Below, in pieces: positions 1 through 9,165 of a DNA stretch of 34,005 nt; the stretch's first letter is position 1; the number at the start of each line of letters is the position of its first letter. Source of the DNA: Myxococcaceae bacterium (GTDB lineage: Bacteria > Myxococcota > Myxococcia > Myxococcales > Myxococcaceae); the NCBI GenBank assembly GCA_022842905.1, contig JALHOS010000032.1:1-34005 (forward strand), written 5' to 3'. Below the pieces are notes generated by a model. It searched no databases. It was not told the DNA's origin and saw nothing but the letters and a program-made list of their open reading frames with translations. Position numbers and translations under genes: made by a program.

Positions 1-681
1 GGGCTCGAGGGGGAGGGGGCCGCGCCGGTCCCACCGGGTGACTGCGTCGTCGAGGTGCGCGTTGAGCGCCGCTGCGACGCGCGCGGCGTCACGTTGGTCT
101 TCGGCCGTGAGCCCAAGCGCCGAGAGCCCCGCGCTCGTGACGCCCGCGTGCACCAAGAGGCACCCGTGGGCCTGCGCGGCCAGGCGGAAGCGGCGGGTGA
201 CGAGCAGCTCGCTCACCAGGTCTCGTTGTGCGGGTCGAAACCCCGAGAAGTCGCGTGCGCAGCACTCCGCGGTGGGGAGCGTCGGGTGCGCGGCGAGCAG
301 CTCCTCTTCGGCCGCCGGCTCGACGAGCGCGCCGTCGCGGTACGCGCGGTCCGCCAGGCTCAGCGCGTCGGCCCACGCACGTTCGTCGAAATGGAACAGC
401 TCGCCCACACGGGCGACGTCGTGGTTGCCGAGCAGCAGCGTGCACTGGTCTTCCGAATGCGCCGTGAGCCACTCCAGCAGGCGCAGCGCGTCGTCGGCGG
501 CCTGCGCGCGCAGCGCCCGGCCGCCCCAGTCGAAGTGATCGCCCAGCGAGACGAGGTGCACGTCGCCGCGCAGCCGCCCGTCGGGTCCGAGGAGCCCGTT
601 GGCCCGCAGGACCCCCAGCACCGTGTCGAAGGGGGCCTGGGGATCGCCCATGGCCACCACGCGGCGCGCGGTCGGGCTCAC
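1..681 (-). CDS. Calcineurin-like metallophosphoesterase, C-terminus cut by window edge
   Basis: The frame is open for 227 codons from a GTG at 681 to the window edge, so the C-terminus is missing. The translation shows the calcineurin-like phosphoesterase motifs in order: MGDPQAP (about residues 11-17), LGDHFDWG (about 47-54), LLGNHD (about 85-90) and, later, LLVHAGV. These normally build a two-metal site that hydrolyses phosphomonoesters or phosphodiesters. The first motif reads Asp-Pro-Gln where the family usually has Asp-x-His, so one metal ligand may differ. The GTG overlaps the TGA of the upstream acyl-CoA ligase (GTGA, 678-681), which suggests translational coupling and decides this start. 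An internal ATG at 651 is the alternative, but it lies immediately before motif I. The substrate cannot be told; protein phosphatase and nucleotidase roles are both possible. No signal peptide is seen, so it is probably cytoplasmic. Confidence 0.82.
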   Translation of the reverse strand, partial: MSPTARRVVAMGDPQAPFDTVLGVLRANGLLGPDGRLRGDVHLVSLGDHFDWGGRALRAQAADDALRLLEWLTAHSEDQCTLLLGNHDVARVGELFHFDERAWADALSLADRAYRDGALVEPAAEEELLAAHPTLPTAECCARDFSGFRPAQRDLVSELLVTRRFRLAAQAHGCLLVHAGVTSAGLSALGLTAEDQRDAARVAAALNAHLDDAVTRWDRRGPLPLEP

Positions 682-2471
682 ACCTCGGCGACGTTGCCCG
701 AATAGAAGCCGTCGAGCAGCGCCTGGTACTTCTTCTCGACCACCTTGCGCTTGAGCTTGAGGCTCGGCGTCAGGTCGCCCTCTTCAAGCGTGAGATCCTT
801 CGGGAGGATCGTGAAGTTCTTGATCTGCGAGTAGCTCGGCAGGCCCTTGTTCAGCTCGGTGATCGACTCCTTGACCAGCGCGTGAGTCCGCGGATCCTTC
901 ACGATGGCCGCGTACTCACCGGCCACGCCGTTGCTCTTGGCCCAGTCGGTGATCGCGTCTTTGTCGAGCGCGACGAGCATGGTGCAAAAGTTCCGGTTGT
1001 TCCCGTGCACCAGCGACTGGGACACGTAGGGGCTGATCAGCTTGAGCTTGCCCTCGATCTCCTGCGGCGCGACGTACTTGCCGCCGGACGTCTTGATGAG
1101 GTCCTTCTTGCGATCGGTGATCTTGAGGATGCCGTCTGCGTCCACTTCGCCGATGTCGCCGGTGTACAGCCAGCCGTCCTTGAGGCACTCCGCCGTCGCC
1201 TCGGCCTTGTTGTGGTACCCGCGCATGACGCCGCGACCCTTGATGAGGATCTCTCCGTCCTCGGCGATCTTCAGCTGCGTGCCCGGCACCGGAGGCCCCA
1301 CCGTGCCGAACTTGAAGTTCTGCGGCCGGTTCACGAACGACGCCGCGCTCGTCTCGGTCAGCCCGTAGCCTTCGAGGATCAGGATCCCGAACGCGTGGAA
1401 GAACTCCGCCATTTCCCGGGACAGCGGCGCCGAGCCCGACACGAAGTAGCGCACCCGGCCGCCGAAGCGCTGCTGCAGCTTGGAGAACACCAGCTTCTTG
1501 GCGATGCCCTCTTTCATGGCGAGGAAGCCCGACGGCTCCTGCCGCTGCTGGCGCAGCTTGCTGCACTCCTTGCCGACCTCCGTCGCCCACTTGAAGATCG
1601 CCCACTTCGCGCCGCCGGCCTTCTTCGCCCCGTCGACGACCTTGTTGTAGACCTTCTCGAAGATGCGGGGCACGGCGGCCACGAAGGTCGGCTGCACCAC
1701 GCCCAGGTTGTCGACGATCTTGTCCACCCGGCCGTCGACGGCGGTGTGGAAGCCGATCTGCAGCTGCGCGGCCTCGAGCACCTTGCCCATGGAGTGCGCC
1801 AACGGCAGCCACAGGTACTGCACGTCGTCGGCGCGCAAGAGCTTGAGCTCGTCGATCGCCTCACCTTCGTAGACCCAGCAGTCCTGCGTCAGCTCCACGC
1901 CCTTGGGCATGCCCGTCGTGCCGGACGTGTAGATCAGCGTCGCCAGATCGCTGCTCTTGACCGACTTGCACACCGCCTCGAAGTCGGCCTGCGGCGCGCT
2001 CTCACCCAGCTTCATCAGGTCCGCCAGGGTGATCACCCAGCCGTCGGCGCTCGCCTGGCCGTCGAAGGTCACGACCTTCATCACCGTGCCCAGCTTGGCG
2101 CGCACGCTGGCCAGCTTCTTCACCTGCTCCTCGTTCTCCGCGAAGACGACGACGGTGCCCGAGTCGCTGATGATGTACTCACACTCGTCGGCGAGGTTCG
2201 ACGGGTAGATGGTGGTGGTCGCCGCGCCCGCGCAGACGATGCCGAGGTCCGCGAGCACCCACTCGTACCGAGTGCCCGCGAGGATCGCCACGCGCTGCTC
2301 GTTCTTCACGCCCAGCGCCCGCAGGCCCATGGCCGCCTTCTTCACCTGTGAGCCGAACTCACCCCAGGTCACCTTCGCCCAGCCGGCGCCCTGGGGGTAC
2401 GAGTACGCGAGGTTGTTCGGCGTGGCGGCGATGCGGTGGAGGAACATCTCCGGAACGGTGGCGTGGCCCAT
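678..2471 (-). CDS. fadD: Long-chain fatty acid-CoA ligase (FadD15-type AMP-forming synthetase)
   Basis: This 597-residue protein belongs to the ANL (acyl-CoA synthetase) superfamily. It should activate a fatty acid with ATP to an acyl-adenylate and pass it to CoA. Visible motifs are the P-loop YTSGTTGMPKG (about residue 178), EGYGLTETS (about 366), YTGDIGEVD (about 435) and the hinge/A10 region DRKKDLIKTSGGKY with the catalytic Lys (about 450-465). Its length fits the roughly 600-residue FadD15/long-chain family. The ATG at 2471 is chosen because GGGGAG lies 9 bases upstream (2481-2486) and MGHATVPEMF aligns with the usual N-terminus; the frame extends 23 codons further up without a good start. 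It is read in the same direction as fusA upstream but is separated from it by a candidate terminator. Its stop overlaps the start of the phosphoesterase gene. Chain-length preference cannot be judged from sequence. Confidence 0.93.
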   Translation of the reverse strand: MGHATVPEMFLHRIAATPNNLAYSYPQGAGWAKVTWGEFGSQVKKAAMGLRALGVKNEQRVAILAGTRYEWVLADLGIVCAGAATTTIYPSNLADECEYIISDSGTVVVFAENEEQVKKLASVRAKLGTVMKVVTFDGQASADGWVITLADLMKLGESAPQADFEAVCKSVKSSDLATLIYTSGTTGMPKGVELTQDCWVYEGEAIDELKLLRADDVQYLWLPLAHSMGKVLEAAQLQIGFHTAVDGRVDKIVDNLGVVQPTFVAAVPRIFEKVYNKVVDGAKKAGGAKWAIFKWATEVGKECSKLRQQRQEPSGFLAMKEGIAKKLVFSKLQQRFGGRVRYFVSGSAPLSREMAEFFHAFGILILEGYGLTETSAASFVNRPQNFKFGTVGPPVPGTQLKIAEDGEILIKGRGVMRGYHNKAEATAECLKDGWLYTGDIGEVDADGILKITDRKKDLIKTSGGKYVAPQEIEGKLKLISPYVSQSLVHGNNRNFCTMLVALDKDAITDWAKSNGVAGEYAAIVKDPRTHALVKESITELNKGLPSYSQIKNFTILPKDLTLEEGDLTPSLKLKRKVVEKKYQALLDGFYSGNVAEV

Positions 2472-2480
2472 GTGTCGTAT

Positions 2481-2486
2481 CTCCCC
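2481..2486 (-). promoter_or_regulatory. Ribosome binding site of the acyl-CoA ligase gene
   Basis: GGGGAG on the minus strand ends 9 bases before the ATG at 2471. It supports that ATG over in-frame upstream codons, which have no such element. Confidence 0.6.
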
Positions 2487-2552
2487 AAAAGGTGAAGTGA
2501 GCGGCGGGGTGGACTCTAAGGACGGCCCCAGCCCGCGCAACCGCTAAACGCG

Positions 2553-2596
2553 CAAAACGAAGCGGCCGACCCCTCGTGGAAAAGGAGCCGGCCGCC
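2553..2596 (-). terminator. Candidate Rho-independent terminator downstream of fusA
   Basis: On the minus strand, past the fusA stop, a perfect 7-base stem GCGGCCG/CGGCCGC (2589-2595 paired with 2562-2568) closes a 20-base loop. It is followed by the T-rich run TTCGTTTT (about 2561-2554). It lies in the 150-base gap between the fusA stop and the ligase start. The loop is long, so the call is moderate. Confidence 0.5.
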
Positions 2597-2621
2597 AGGA
2601 GCTGCGTCGAAAGCGGAGGGC

Positions 2622-4757
2622 TTACTTCCGCTGGCCCGCTTCGGCCGCGAGCTTCTCCTTGTGCTTCTTGATCATCTCTTCCTGCTCGTTCTTCGGCACC
2701 GGCTGGTACTTGGCGAACTCCATGGTGAAGTTGCCCTTGCCCTGGGTGGCCGAGCGCAGGTCCGTCGAGTAGCCGAACATGGTGTTCAGCGGCACCTCGG
2801 CGAGCACCGTCACGTTGCCGTCGGCGTTGCTCGTCTCCATGATCACGCCGCGCCGCTGGTTGACCTGGCCGACGACGCTGCCCTGGAACTCGCTGGGCGC
2901 TTCGACTTCCACCTTCATGATGGGCTCGAGGATCGTCGGCTTGGCCGCCGCGTACCCTTCGCGGAAGCCCATGAGCGCCGCCGTCTTGAACGCCTGCTCG
3001 GACGAGTCGACCGCGTGGTGCAGACCGTCGTTGATCGTGCAGCGCACGCCGACGACCGGGAAGCCGATGAGGCTGCCCTTCTTGATCGCTTCCTTGAAGC
3101 CCTTGTCACACGCGGGAATGAACTCGCGGGGGATCGACCCGCCGACGATCTCGTCGACGAACTCGTACGTCTCCACCGAGTCGCTCGGCAGCGGCTCGAC
3201 GAACCCGCACACGCGCGCGAACTGACCGGAGCCACCGGTCTGCTTCTTGTGCGTGTACGCGAACTCGCCGCGCTGGAGGATCGTCTCGCGGTAGGCCACC
3301 TGCGGCTTGCCGGCGATCACCTCGCAGCCGTACTCGCGCTTCATGCGCTCCATGTAGATCTCGAGGTGGAGCTCGCCCATGCCGCTGATGATCGTCTGGG
3401 CGGACTCTTCGTCTTGATGCACGCGGAACGTCGGGTCTTCCTTGGTGAAGCGGTTGAGCGCCTTGGAGAAGTTCGTTTCACCGGCGCGGTCCTTCGGCGC
3501 CACGGCCAGCGAGATCACCGCCGCCGGCACGTGCATGGACGTCATCGTCACGTTGATCTTGCCGTCGGTGAACGTCTCACCGGAGCTCGCTTCGATGCCG
3601 TACAGCGCGACGATGTCACCCGCGCGGGCTTCGGCGATCTCTTCGCGCTCGTCCGAGTGCATGCGGAACATGCGTGGGACGCGGACCTTCCGGAGCTGGT
3701 TGCTCGTGTTGATGATGGTGTCGCCGGCCGCGATCTTCCCCTGGTAGATGCGGAAGTAGGTCAGCTGGCCGTACTTGTCCTGCTGGAGCTTGAAGGCCAG
3801 GCCGACGAACGGCTTGTTGAAGTCGTGCTCGACGACCAGCTTCTCTTCGTTCTTCGTCTGGTCGTGCGCTTCGTTCACCACTTCCGGCGGGCTGGGGAGG
3901 AAGTTGAGCACGCCGTCCAGCAGCAGCTGCACGCCCTTGTTGCGGAAGGCAGAGCCGCACATGACCGGCGTCATCTTCAGCGCGATCGTCGCGCGGCGAA
4001 CGGCGGCGCGCAGCTCCGCGTGGCTGATCGGCTCGTCCGCCAGGAACTTCTCGGCGAGCTGGTCGTCCACGTCGGCGACGGCCTGCACGATGTCGGCGCG
4101 GGCCTGCTTGGTCTGCTCGGCGTACTCCGCCGGGACCGCCTCCTCGCGGATGATCTCGCCGTTCTCACCGTCGAAGAAGAAGGCCTTGCCTTCGATCGGG
4201 TCGATGATGCCGACGAACTTGTCTTCGGCGCCCATGGGCACCTGGAGCTTGACCGGGTGGTGCTGGAGCTTCTCCTTCAGCATCGCCGCGACGCGGTCGT
4301 AGTTCGCGCCGGGGTTGTCCATTTTGTTCACGAAGGCGATGCGGGGCACGCCGTACCGCTTCATCTGCCGGTCGACCGTAATCGACTGGCTCTGCACGCC
4401 CTTGCCGGAGTCGAGCACCAGGATCGCGCCGTCGAGCACGCGGAGCGCACGCTCGACTTCGATCGTGAAGTCCACGTGCCCCGGCGTGTCGATGATGTTG
4501 ATGTTGTAGTCCTCGCGGTCTTCCTTGGACCCCTTCCAGACGCAGTAGGTGGCCGCGGACTGGATCGTGATGCCCTTCTCACGCTCGAGGTCCATCGAGT
4601 CCATCTTCGCGCCGACGCCGTCCTTTCCGCGGACTTCGTGAATCGCGTGGATTCGGCCCGTGTAGAAGAGAATGCGCTCGGTGAGCGTCGTCTTCCCGGA
4701 GTCGATGTGGGCGGAAATGCCGATGTTGCGAATTCGTTCGAGGGGGATCTGTGCCAT
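2622..4757 (-). CDS. fusA: Translation elongation factor G, mitochondrial EFG1/spdEFG1-like type
   Basis: This 711-residue GTPase drives tRNA-mRNA translocation on the ribosome. The ATG at 4757 begins [17 protein letters not shown], the normal EF-G N-terminus; 60 further upstream codons are open but do not look like EF-G. G1 is AHIDSGKTT (residues 16-24), followed by the switch I region [10 protein letters not shown]3 DTPGH and G4 NKMD; domains II-V run to the C-terminus. Several positions depart from E. coli-type EF-G and match the mitochondrial EF-G1 pattern: Ser rather than Ala in [14 protein letters not shown], the string [11 protein letters not shown], and QSAATYC. The spd-type EF-Gs of spirochaetes, planctomycetes and delta-proteobacteria share this pattern. 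A short charged insert (about KEDRED) precedes [10 protein letters not shown]. The gene is not in a str operon with rpsL/rpsG/tuf; it is flanked by topA (divergent) and an acyl-CoA ligase. A second EF-G is expected elsewhere in such genomes. Confidence 0.96.
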   Translation of the reverse strand: MAQIPLERIRNIGISAHIDSGKTTLTERILFYTGRIHAIHEVRGKDGVGAKMDSMDLEREKGITIQSAATYCVWKGSKEDREDYNINIIDTPGHVDFTIEVERALRVLDGAILVLDSGKGVQSQSITVDRQMKRYGVPRIAFVNKMDNPGANYDRVAAMLKEKLQHHPVKLQVPMGAEDKFVGIIDPIEGKAFFFDGENGEIIREEAVPAEYAEQTKQARADIVQAVADVDDQLAEKFLADEPISHAELRAAVRRATIALKMTPVMCGSAFRNKGVQLLLDGVLNFLPSPPEVVNEAHDQTKNEEKLVVEHDFNKPFVGLAFKLQQDKYGQLTYFRIYQGKIAAGDTIINTSNQLRKVRVPRMFRMHSDEREEIAEARAGDIVALYGIEASSGETFTDGKINVTMTSMHVPAAVISLAVAPKDRAGETNFSKALNRFTKEDPTFRVHQDEESAQTIISGMGELHLEIYMERMKREYGCEVIAGKPQVAYRETILQRGEFAYTHKKQTGGSGQFARVCGFVEPLPSDSVETYEFVDEIVGGSIPREFIPACDKGFKEAIKKGSLIGFPVVGVRCTINDGLHHAVDSSEQAFKTAALMGFREGYAAAKPTILEPIMKVEVEAPSEFQGSVVGQVNQRRGVIMETSNADGNVTVLAEVPLNTMFGYSTDLRSATQGKGNFTMEFAKYQPVPKNEQEEMIKKHKEKLAAEAGQRK

Positions 4758-4823
4758 GGCGGGTCGCGCGCGTACCGAAGACCCAGCCCGAACGCAAGCA
4801 GAGGCTGCCCGCATCAAACGTCG

Positions 4824-4852
4824 TTGACGGGTGGCGTGTCCGCGCCGTAACC
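4824..4852 (+). promoter_or_regulatory. Weak candidate promoter for topA in the fusA-topA divergent gap
   Basis: TTGACG (4824-4829) is separated by 17 bases from GTAACC (4847-4852), a weak -35/-10 pair. If it is used, transcription would start about 5 bases before the topA ATG at 4864, giving a nearly leaderless message. That would agree with the lack of any Shine-Dalgarno sequence there. The -10 match is poor, so this is a suggestion only. I see no better element in the 106-base gap and no clear fusA promoter. Confidence 0.22.
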
Positions 4853-4863
4853 ACCCGCGCACC

Positions 4864-7671
4864 ATGGCAGCCAAGCCGCTCGTGATCGTCGAGTCCCCCG
4901 CGAAAGCGAAGACGATCGGACAATTCCTGGGGTCCACCTACCGCGTCATGGCCAGCGTCGGCCACGTGGTCGACCTGCCGTCGTCCGGCCTGTGCGTCGA
5001 CGTCGAGAACGACTTCAAGCTCACCTACGAGGTGACGAAGAAGGACGTGATCGCCGACCTCAAGGCGGCGCTCAAGGACGCGGGTGAGCTGTTCCTGGCC
5101 ACGGACGAAGACCGCGAAGGAGAAGCGATCGCCTGGCACCTCAAGGAGCAGCTGAAGCCCAAGGTGCCGGTCAAGCGCATGGTGTTCCACGAGATCACCA
5201 AGAAGGCGATCAGCGAGGCCGTCAACAACAGCCGCGACATCGACATGGGGCTGGTCGACGCCCAGGAAGCGCGGCGCACGCTCGACCGCTTGTACGGTTA
5301 CGAGGTCTCGCCGGTGCTCTGGCGCAAGGTGAAGGGCGGACTGTCCGCCGGGCGCGTGCAGTCGCCGGCGATTCGCCTGATCGTCGCGCGGGAGCACGAG
5401 CGCATGCGCTTCCGCGCGGCGTCCTACTGGGATCTGATCGCCCAGCACCCGACCGCGCCGCAGTTCGAGTCCACGCTCACCGCGGTCGACGGCAAGAAGG
5501 TGGCCACCGGCAAGGACTTCGATCAGTCCGGCAAGCCGCAGAGCGACGCGCGCTGGCTGGGCGAAGCCGACGCCCAAGGCCTGGTCCAGCGGCTGGCTGG
5601 CGCCGCCTTCACGGTGCGCTCGCTCGAGCCGCGGCCCTACCGCAGCTCTCCCAAGCCGCCGTTCATGACGTCGACGCTCCAGCAAGAAGGTGGGCGCAAG
5701 CTGAACATGAGCGCGCAGCAGGTCATGCGCGTGGCCCAGGGGCTCTACGAGCGCGGCTACATCACCTACATGCGTACGGACAGCACCAGCCTGTCCGAGA
5801 CGGCGATCAGCGCCGCGCGCACGCAGGTCAAGGAGCTGTACGGGGCCTCGTATCTCCCCGAGGCGCCGCGGCAGTACCAGCGCAAGGTGAAGAACGCGCA
5901 GGAAGCGCACGAGGCGATCCGCCCGGCCGGCGAGGCGTTCCGCACGCCCGACGAGCTCGTCGGTGAGCTCAACCCCACCGAGCTCAAGCTCTACGATCTG
6001 ATCTGGAAGCGCACGCTGGCCTGCCAAATGGAAGACGCCACCGGCGAGACCGTCAGCGTCAAGCTCGACGCGACCACGAGCTCAGGCGAGCGGTGTGAGT
6101 TCTCCGCGTCCGGCCGGACGATCTCCTTCCAGGGCTACCTGCGCGCCTACGTCGAAGGCTCGGACGACGAAGCGGCGACCAAGGACGACCAAGAAGCGCC
6201 GCTGCCGGTGCTCGCGCAAGGGGACTCGGTGCCCTGCGGTCAGGTCGAAGCCAAGGGCCACACCACCTCACCCCCGGCGCGCTTCACCGAAGCCTCGCTC
6301 GTCAAGAAGCTCGAAGAGCTCGGCATCGGCCGGCCGTCGACCTACGCGAGCATCATGGGCACGCTCCAGGCGAAGTACGTCTGGAAGCGGGGCAGCGCGC
6401 TGATTCCCAACTGGGAAGCGTTCGCCGTCGTCGCGCTCATGGAGAAGCACTTCGAGGGCCTGGTGGACTACGCGTTCACCGCCGAGATGGAAGAGGACCT
6501 CGACGCGATCGCCGGCGGCGAGCGGGACAAGGTGCCCTTCCTCAAGGAGTTCTACTTCGGCGACAAGCGGCACACGGGCCTGTCCAAGCTCGTCACCCAG
6601 AACATCGAGAAGATCGACGCGGCGGCGATCAACACGATCCCCATCGGCAAGGACCAGGACGGCGCCGACATCATCGCCAAGCCGGGCAAGTACGGGCCGT
6701 ACCTGAAGCGCGGCGAAGACACGGTGTCGATCCCCGAGACCCTCGCGCCCGACGAGCTGACCGTGGAGAAGGCGCTGCAGCTGCTCGCCGCGCCCAAGGG
6801 CGACACGCCGATCGGCGTGGACCCCGTGACGAAGCTGCCGGTGTTCGTCAAGCAGGGCCGCTTCGGCCCGTACGTGCAGCTCGGCGAGATGAGCGACGAG
6901 CAGAAGCCGAAGACGGCCTCGCTGTTCCGCAGCATGAAGCCCGAAGCCGTGACGCTCGAGCAGGCGCTCCAGCTGCTCACGCTGCCCCGCACCGTGGGCA
7001 CTGCCGCCGACGGGGAGACGATCGTCGCGCAGAACGGCCGGTACGGCCCCTACATCACCAAGGGGAAGGACAGCCGGAACCTGGGCATCGAGAACGAAGA
7101 GAAGCTGCTGACGCTGACCGTCGCCGAAGCCGAAGCGATCTTCCTGACGCCCAAGCAGTTCCGTGGCCGCGGGGCGCCCAAGCCGCCGCTGGCGACGTTC
7201 GGGAAGGACCCGGTCAGCGGCAAGGAGCTGATCCTGAAGGAAGGGCGCTTCGGCTACTACGTCACCGACGGCGAGACGAACGCGTCGCTGCGCAAGGGTG
7301 ACGATCCCAGCACGCTCAACACCGAGCGCGCAGTGGAGCTCATGGCGCAGCGCCGCGAGTACATGGCCTCGCCCGAAGGGCAAGCGAAGGCCGCCGCGCG
7401 CGGTGCGAAGAAGCCCAAGGCGCGGTTCACCAAGGCCAAGGCCAAGGCGGCGGACGGCGGGAACGGCGCCGTCGTGGAGAAGGCCGCGAAGCCGGCGAAG
7501 GGACCCAAGGCGCCCAAGGCCACGAAAGACGTCATCGCCAGCAAGCCGCCGAAGGAAGCCAAGACCTCCAAGGCCGCGCCGAAGGCCAAGAGCGGCAACG
7601 GCGCCAAGCCCGCGGCCAAGGCGAAGAAGCCGGCGAAGAAGGGCGCCGGCGAGAGCAAGAGAGCCCGGTAA
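4864..7671 (+). CDS. topA: DNA topoisomerase I (type IA)
   Basis: This 935-residue enzyme relaxes negative supercoils by cutting one strand through a 5'-phosphotyrosine. The ATG at 4864 gives [18 protein letters not shown], the canonical TOPRIM start (catalytic Glu10), and DEDREGEA supplies the metal-binding Asp81/Asp83. The active-site Tyr is about residue 302 in YITYMRTDS. The C-terminal third lacks the C4 zinc fingers of E. coli TopA. It carries instead at least four GRFGPY-type repeats ([36 protein letters not shown]; about residues 600-830), the Topo_C repeat type known from actinobacterial TopA. The last roughly 95 residues are Lys/Ala/Pro-rich with KAPKA and KAKK clusters, a histone-H1-like DNA-binding tail. 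The stop shares one base with the start of the Nudix gene (TAATG), so the two are probably co-translated. Confidence 0.97.
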   Translation: MAAKPLVIVESPAKAKTIGQFLGSTYRVMASVGHVVDLPSSGLCVDVENDFKLTYEVTKKDVIADLKAALKDAGELFLATDEDREGEAIAWHLKEQLKPKVPVKRMVFHEITKKAISEAVNNSRDIDMGLVDAQEARRTLDRLYGYEVSPVLWRKVKGGLSAGRVQSPAIRLIVAREHERMRFRAASYWDLIAQHPTAPQFESTLTAVDGKKVATGKDFDQSGKPQSDARWLGEADAQGLVQRLAGAAFTVRSLEPRPYRSSPKPPFMTSTLQQEGGRKLNMSAQQVMRVAQGLYERGYITYMRTDSTSLSETAISAARTQVKELYGASYLPEAPRQYQRKVKNAQEAHEAIRPAGEAFRTPDELVGELNPTELKLYDLIWKRTLACQMEDATGETVSVKLDATTSSGERCEFSASGRTISFQGYLRAYVEGSDDEAATKDDQEAPLPVLAQGDSVPCGQVEAKGHTTSPPARFTEASLVKKLEELGIGRPSTYASIMGTLQAKYVWKRGSALIPNWEAFAVVALMEKHFEGLVDYAFTAEMEEDLDAIAGGERDKVPFLKEFYFGDKRHTGLSKLVTQNIEKIDAAAINTIPIGKDQDGADIIAKPGKYGPYLKRGEDTVSIPETLAPDELTVEKALQLLAAPKGDTPIGVDPVTKLPVFVKQGRFGPYVQLGEMSDEQKPKTASLFRSMKPEAVTLEQALQLLTLPRTVGTAADGETIVAQNGRYGPYITKGKDSRNLGIENEEKLLTLTVAEAEAIFLTPKQFRGRGAPKPPLATFGKDPVSGKELILKEGRFGYYVTDGETNASLRKGDDPSTLNTERAVELMAQRREYMASPEGQAKAAARGAKKPKARFTKAKAKAADGGNGAVVEKAAKPAKGPKAPKATKDVIASKPPKEAKTSKAAPKAKSGNGAKPAAKAKKPAKKGAGESKRAR

Positions 7672-8399
7672 TGCCTCGCACGGTCAGCGCCGACGAGCAG
7701 GCGTTCTTGGCGCAGTACAAGCCGACGAGCTACCCGCGCGCCTCGCTCACCGTCGACCTGGTGATCTTCACCATCATCGACGCGCAGCTGCGGATCCTGC
7801 TGGTGCGGCGCAAGGAACACCCGTTCAAAGGCGACTGGGCGCTGCCCGGCGGCTTCGTGCGCGTCGGCGAGACGGCCAAGGACCAAGGCGAAGACGTCGA
7901 CGCGGCGGCGCGGCGAGAGCTGCACGAGGAGACGGGGCTGGAGCCGGACCGCGTCTTCCTGGAGCAGCTCTACACGTTCGGGCGCGCTGGCCGCGATCCG
8001 CGCATGCGCGTGGTGACCGTCGCGTACTACGCGCTGGTGCGGCCGGACCTGGCGCCCTTCGTCCGCGCCGGCGGTGACGTCAGCGACGTGGACTGGATCG
8101 CCGTCGAGTCGCTCGGCAAGCAGCACCTCGCGTTCGATCACAAGGAGATCATCGACACGGCGCTGGCCCGCATCCGCGGGAAGCTCGAGTACAGCGATCT
8201 CGCGTTCGATCTCGTCCCCGCCACGTTCACGATCCCCGAGCTGCGGCACGTCTTCGCGATCGTCCTCGATCGCCCCATGGACCCGGGCAACTTCCGGCGG
8301 CGCTTCAACGGGCTGGTCGATGCCGGCGTCATCGAGCGGGCGCCCGGCAAGCGCATCACCGCGTCGAAGCCGGCGGCGGTGTTTCGCTTCAAGCGCTGA
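7671..8399 (+). CDS. NrtR-like protein: Nudix domain plus C-terminal winged helix
   Basis: This 242-residue protein begins with a Nudix fold (about residues 20-150). The Nudix box is recognisable as GGFVRVGE and then RELHEETGL. About 14 residues lie between the two halves where the classic box has 7, an insertion (around DQGED) that also occurs in some NrtR/ADP-ribose-type relatives. The C-terminal part (about 170-242: FTIPELRHVF, FRRRFNGLVDAGVIE) matches the winged-helix domain of NrtR-type regulators. Those sense ADP-ribose or related metabolites and repress NAD genes. The catalytic Glu residues of REL-x-EE are retained, so hydrolysis of ADP-ribose or another nucleoside diphosphate derivative remains possible. 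The start overlaps the topA stop by one base. A NadM-like protein two genes downstream fits an NAD-related role, but no operator was identified. Confidence 0.85.
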   Translation: MPRTVSADEQAFLAQYKPTSYPRASLTVDLVIFTIIDAQLRILLVRRKEHPFKGDWALPGGFVRVGETAKDQGEDVDAAARRELHEETGLEPDRVFLEQLYTFGRAGRDPRMRVVTVAYYALVRPDLAPFVRAGGDVSDVDWIAVESLGKQHLAFDHKEIIDTALARIRGKLEYSDLAFDLVPATFTIPELRHVFAIVLDRPMDPGNFRRRFNGLVDAGVIERAPGKRITASKPAAVFRFKR

Positions 8400-8466
8400 A
8401 GGTCGTGCCTTTGGCGGTGCAGCAGAACAGAGCGCCGCGACGTACGGCCTGCTACACGCGCCGACC

Positions 8467-9165
8467 GTGCGCTCTTCGTCCCGCCTCGAGCTCGTCGTCG
8501 CCGCGGTGTTGCTGGTGTTCGCGGCCTGCAAGAAAGATCCGCCGCCCCCCGCGACGGACGCCGAGCGCGACGCTGCGTTCTGGGCGTGGACTGCAGCGAA
8601 CCTGGACGAGCTGCGCGCGGTGAAGACGGGCAGCGAGCCGGTGGCGTCGGCGCTGGCCGAGCAGCTGGAGCGAGTGGACAAGCGGCTGGCCTTCGAGCTG
8701 GGGGTGGGGAAGGACGCGTTCGAATTCATCATCAGCGCCGACGGGAACCCCGCCGCGTTTGGGGTGGTCAAGCGCCTGGTCGCCGCGGCGCCGCCGCTCA
8801 AGGGCGTCAAGGTGATCGCGTTTCGCCCGCGCAAGGGGCCCGGGTTTCAGCTCGACGTCGCCGGGACCAAGGTGGGCTTCGACGACGTGCTGTTCACCGT
8901 CGAAGCCGATCCGTCCAGGCCGTCGCTCGTCGCGGTCACGCTGTACTTGAAGCAGCTCGACGACACGAACCGCCAGGCCTTCTTGAACGCGGCCTTCATT
9001 CTGCTCGAGCTGGCGCTCGGCGAATACGACGTGGCGACGAAGGTGGGGCAGCTCGAGCTCAAGGCGCTGCCGGAAGGTGACGCGACGCTCAAGGCCCTGT
9101 CCGAGCTGCCCGCGGTGGTGGACGGGTGGCAAGCGCCGGACGCCGGGAAGGTGGCGACACCGTGA
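8467..9165 (+). CDS. Putative lipoprotein of unknown function
   Basis: This 232-residue protein starts at GTG 8467. Its N-terminus has basic residues, a hydrophobic run (LVVAAVLLVF) and a lipobox-like FAAC with Cys21, so it is probably exported and lipid-anchored. The mature part, about 210 residues, begins with a Pro/Asp linker, then helices (FWAWTAANLDELRAV; LAFELGV) and an alpha/beta region with FEFIISADGN and LKGVKVIAFRPRKG. This resembles a widespread small family of unknown function that I recall from Bacteroidetes and myxobacteria, but I cannot name it with certainty. No catalytic motif is evident. Its TGA overlaps the GTG of the next gene (GTGA, 9162-9165), so it is coupled to the NadM-like/methyltransferase fusion. 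A gap of 67 bases separates it from the Nudix gene; nothing clear was seen there. Confidence 0.75.
   Translation: MRSSSRLELVVAAVLLVFAACKKDPPPPATDAERDAAFWAWTAANLDELRAVKTGSEPVASALAEQLERVDKRLAFELGVGKDAFEFIISADGNPAAFGVVKRLVAAAPPLKGVKVIAFRPRKGPGFQLDVAGTKVGFDDVLFTVEADPSRPSLVAVTLYLKQLDDTNRQAFLNAAFILLELALGEYDVATKVGQLELKALPEGDATLKALSELPAVVDGWQAPDAGKVATP

Noticed and set aside
882-2351. Plus-strand open frame of 489 codons opposite the acyl-CoA ligase
   Set aside because: Antisense shadow; the minus-strand frame has all ANL motifs.
2661-4850. Plus-strand open frame of about 729 codons opposite fusA
   Set aside because: Low-complexity Leu/Asp/Val/Arg composition with no domain; it is the antisense shadow of an unmistakable EF-G.
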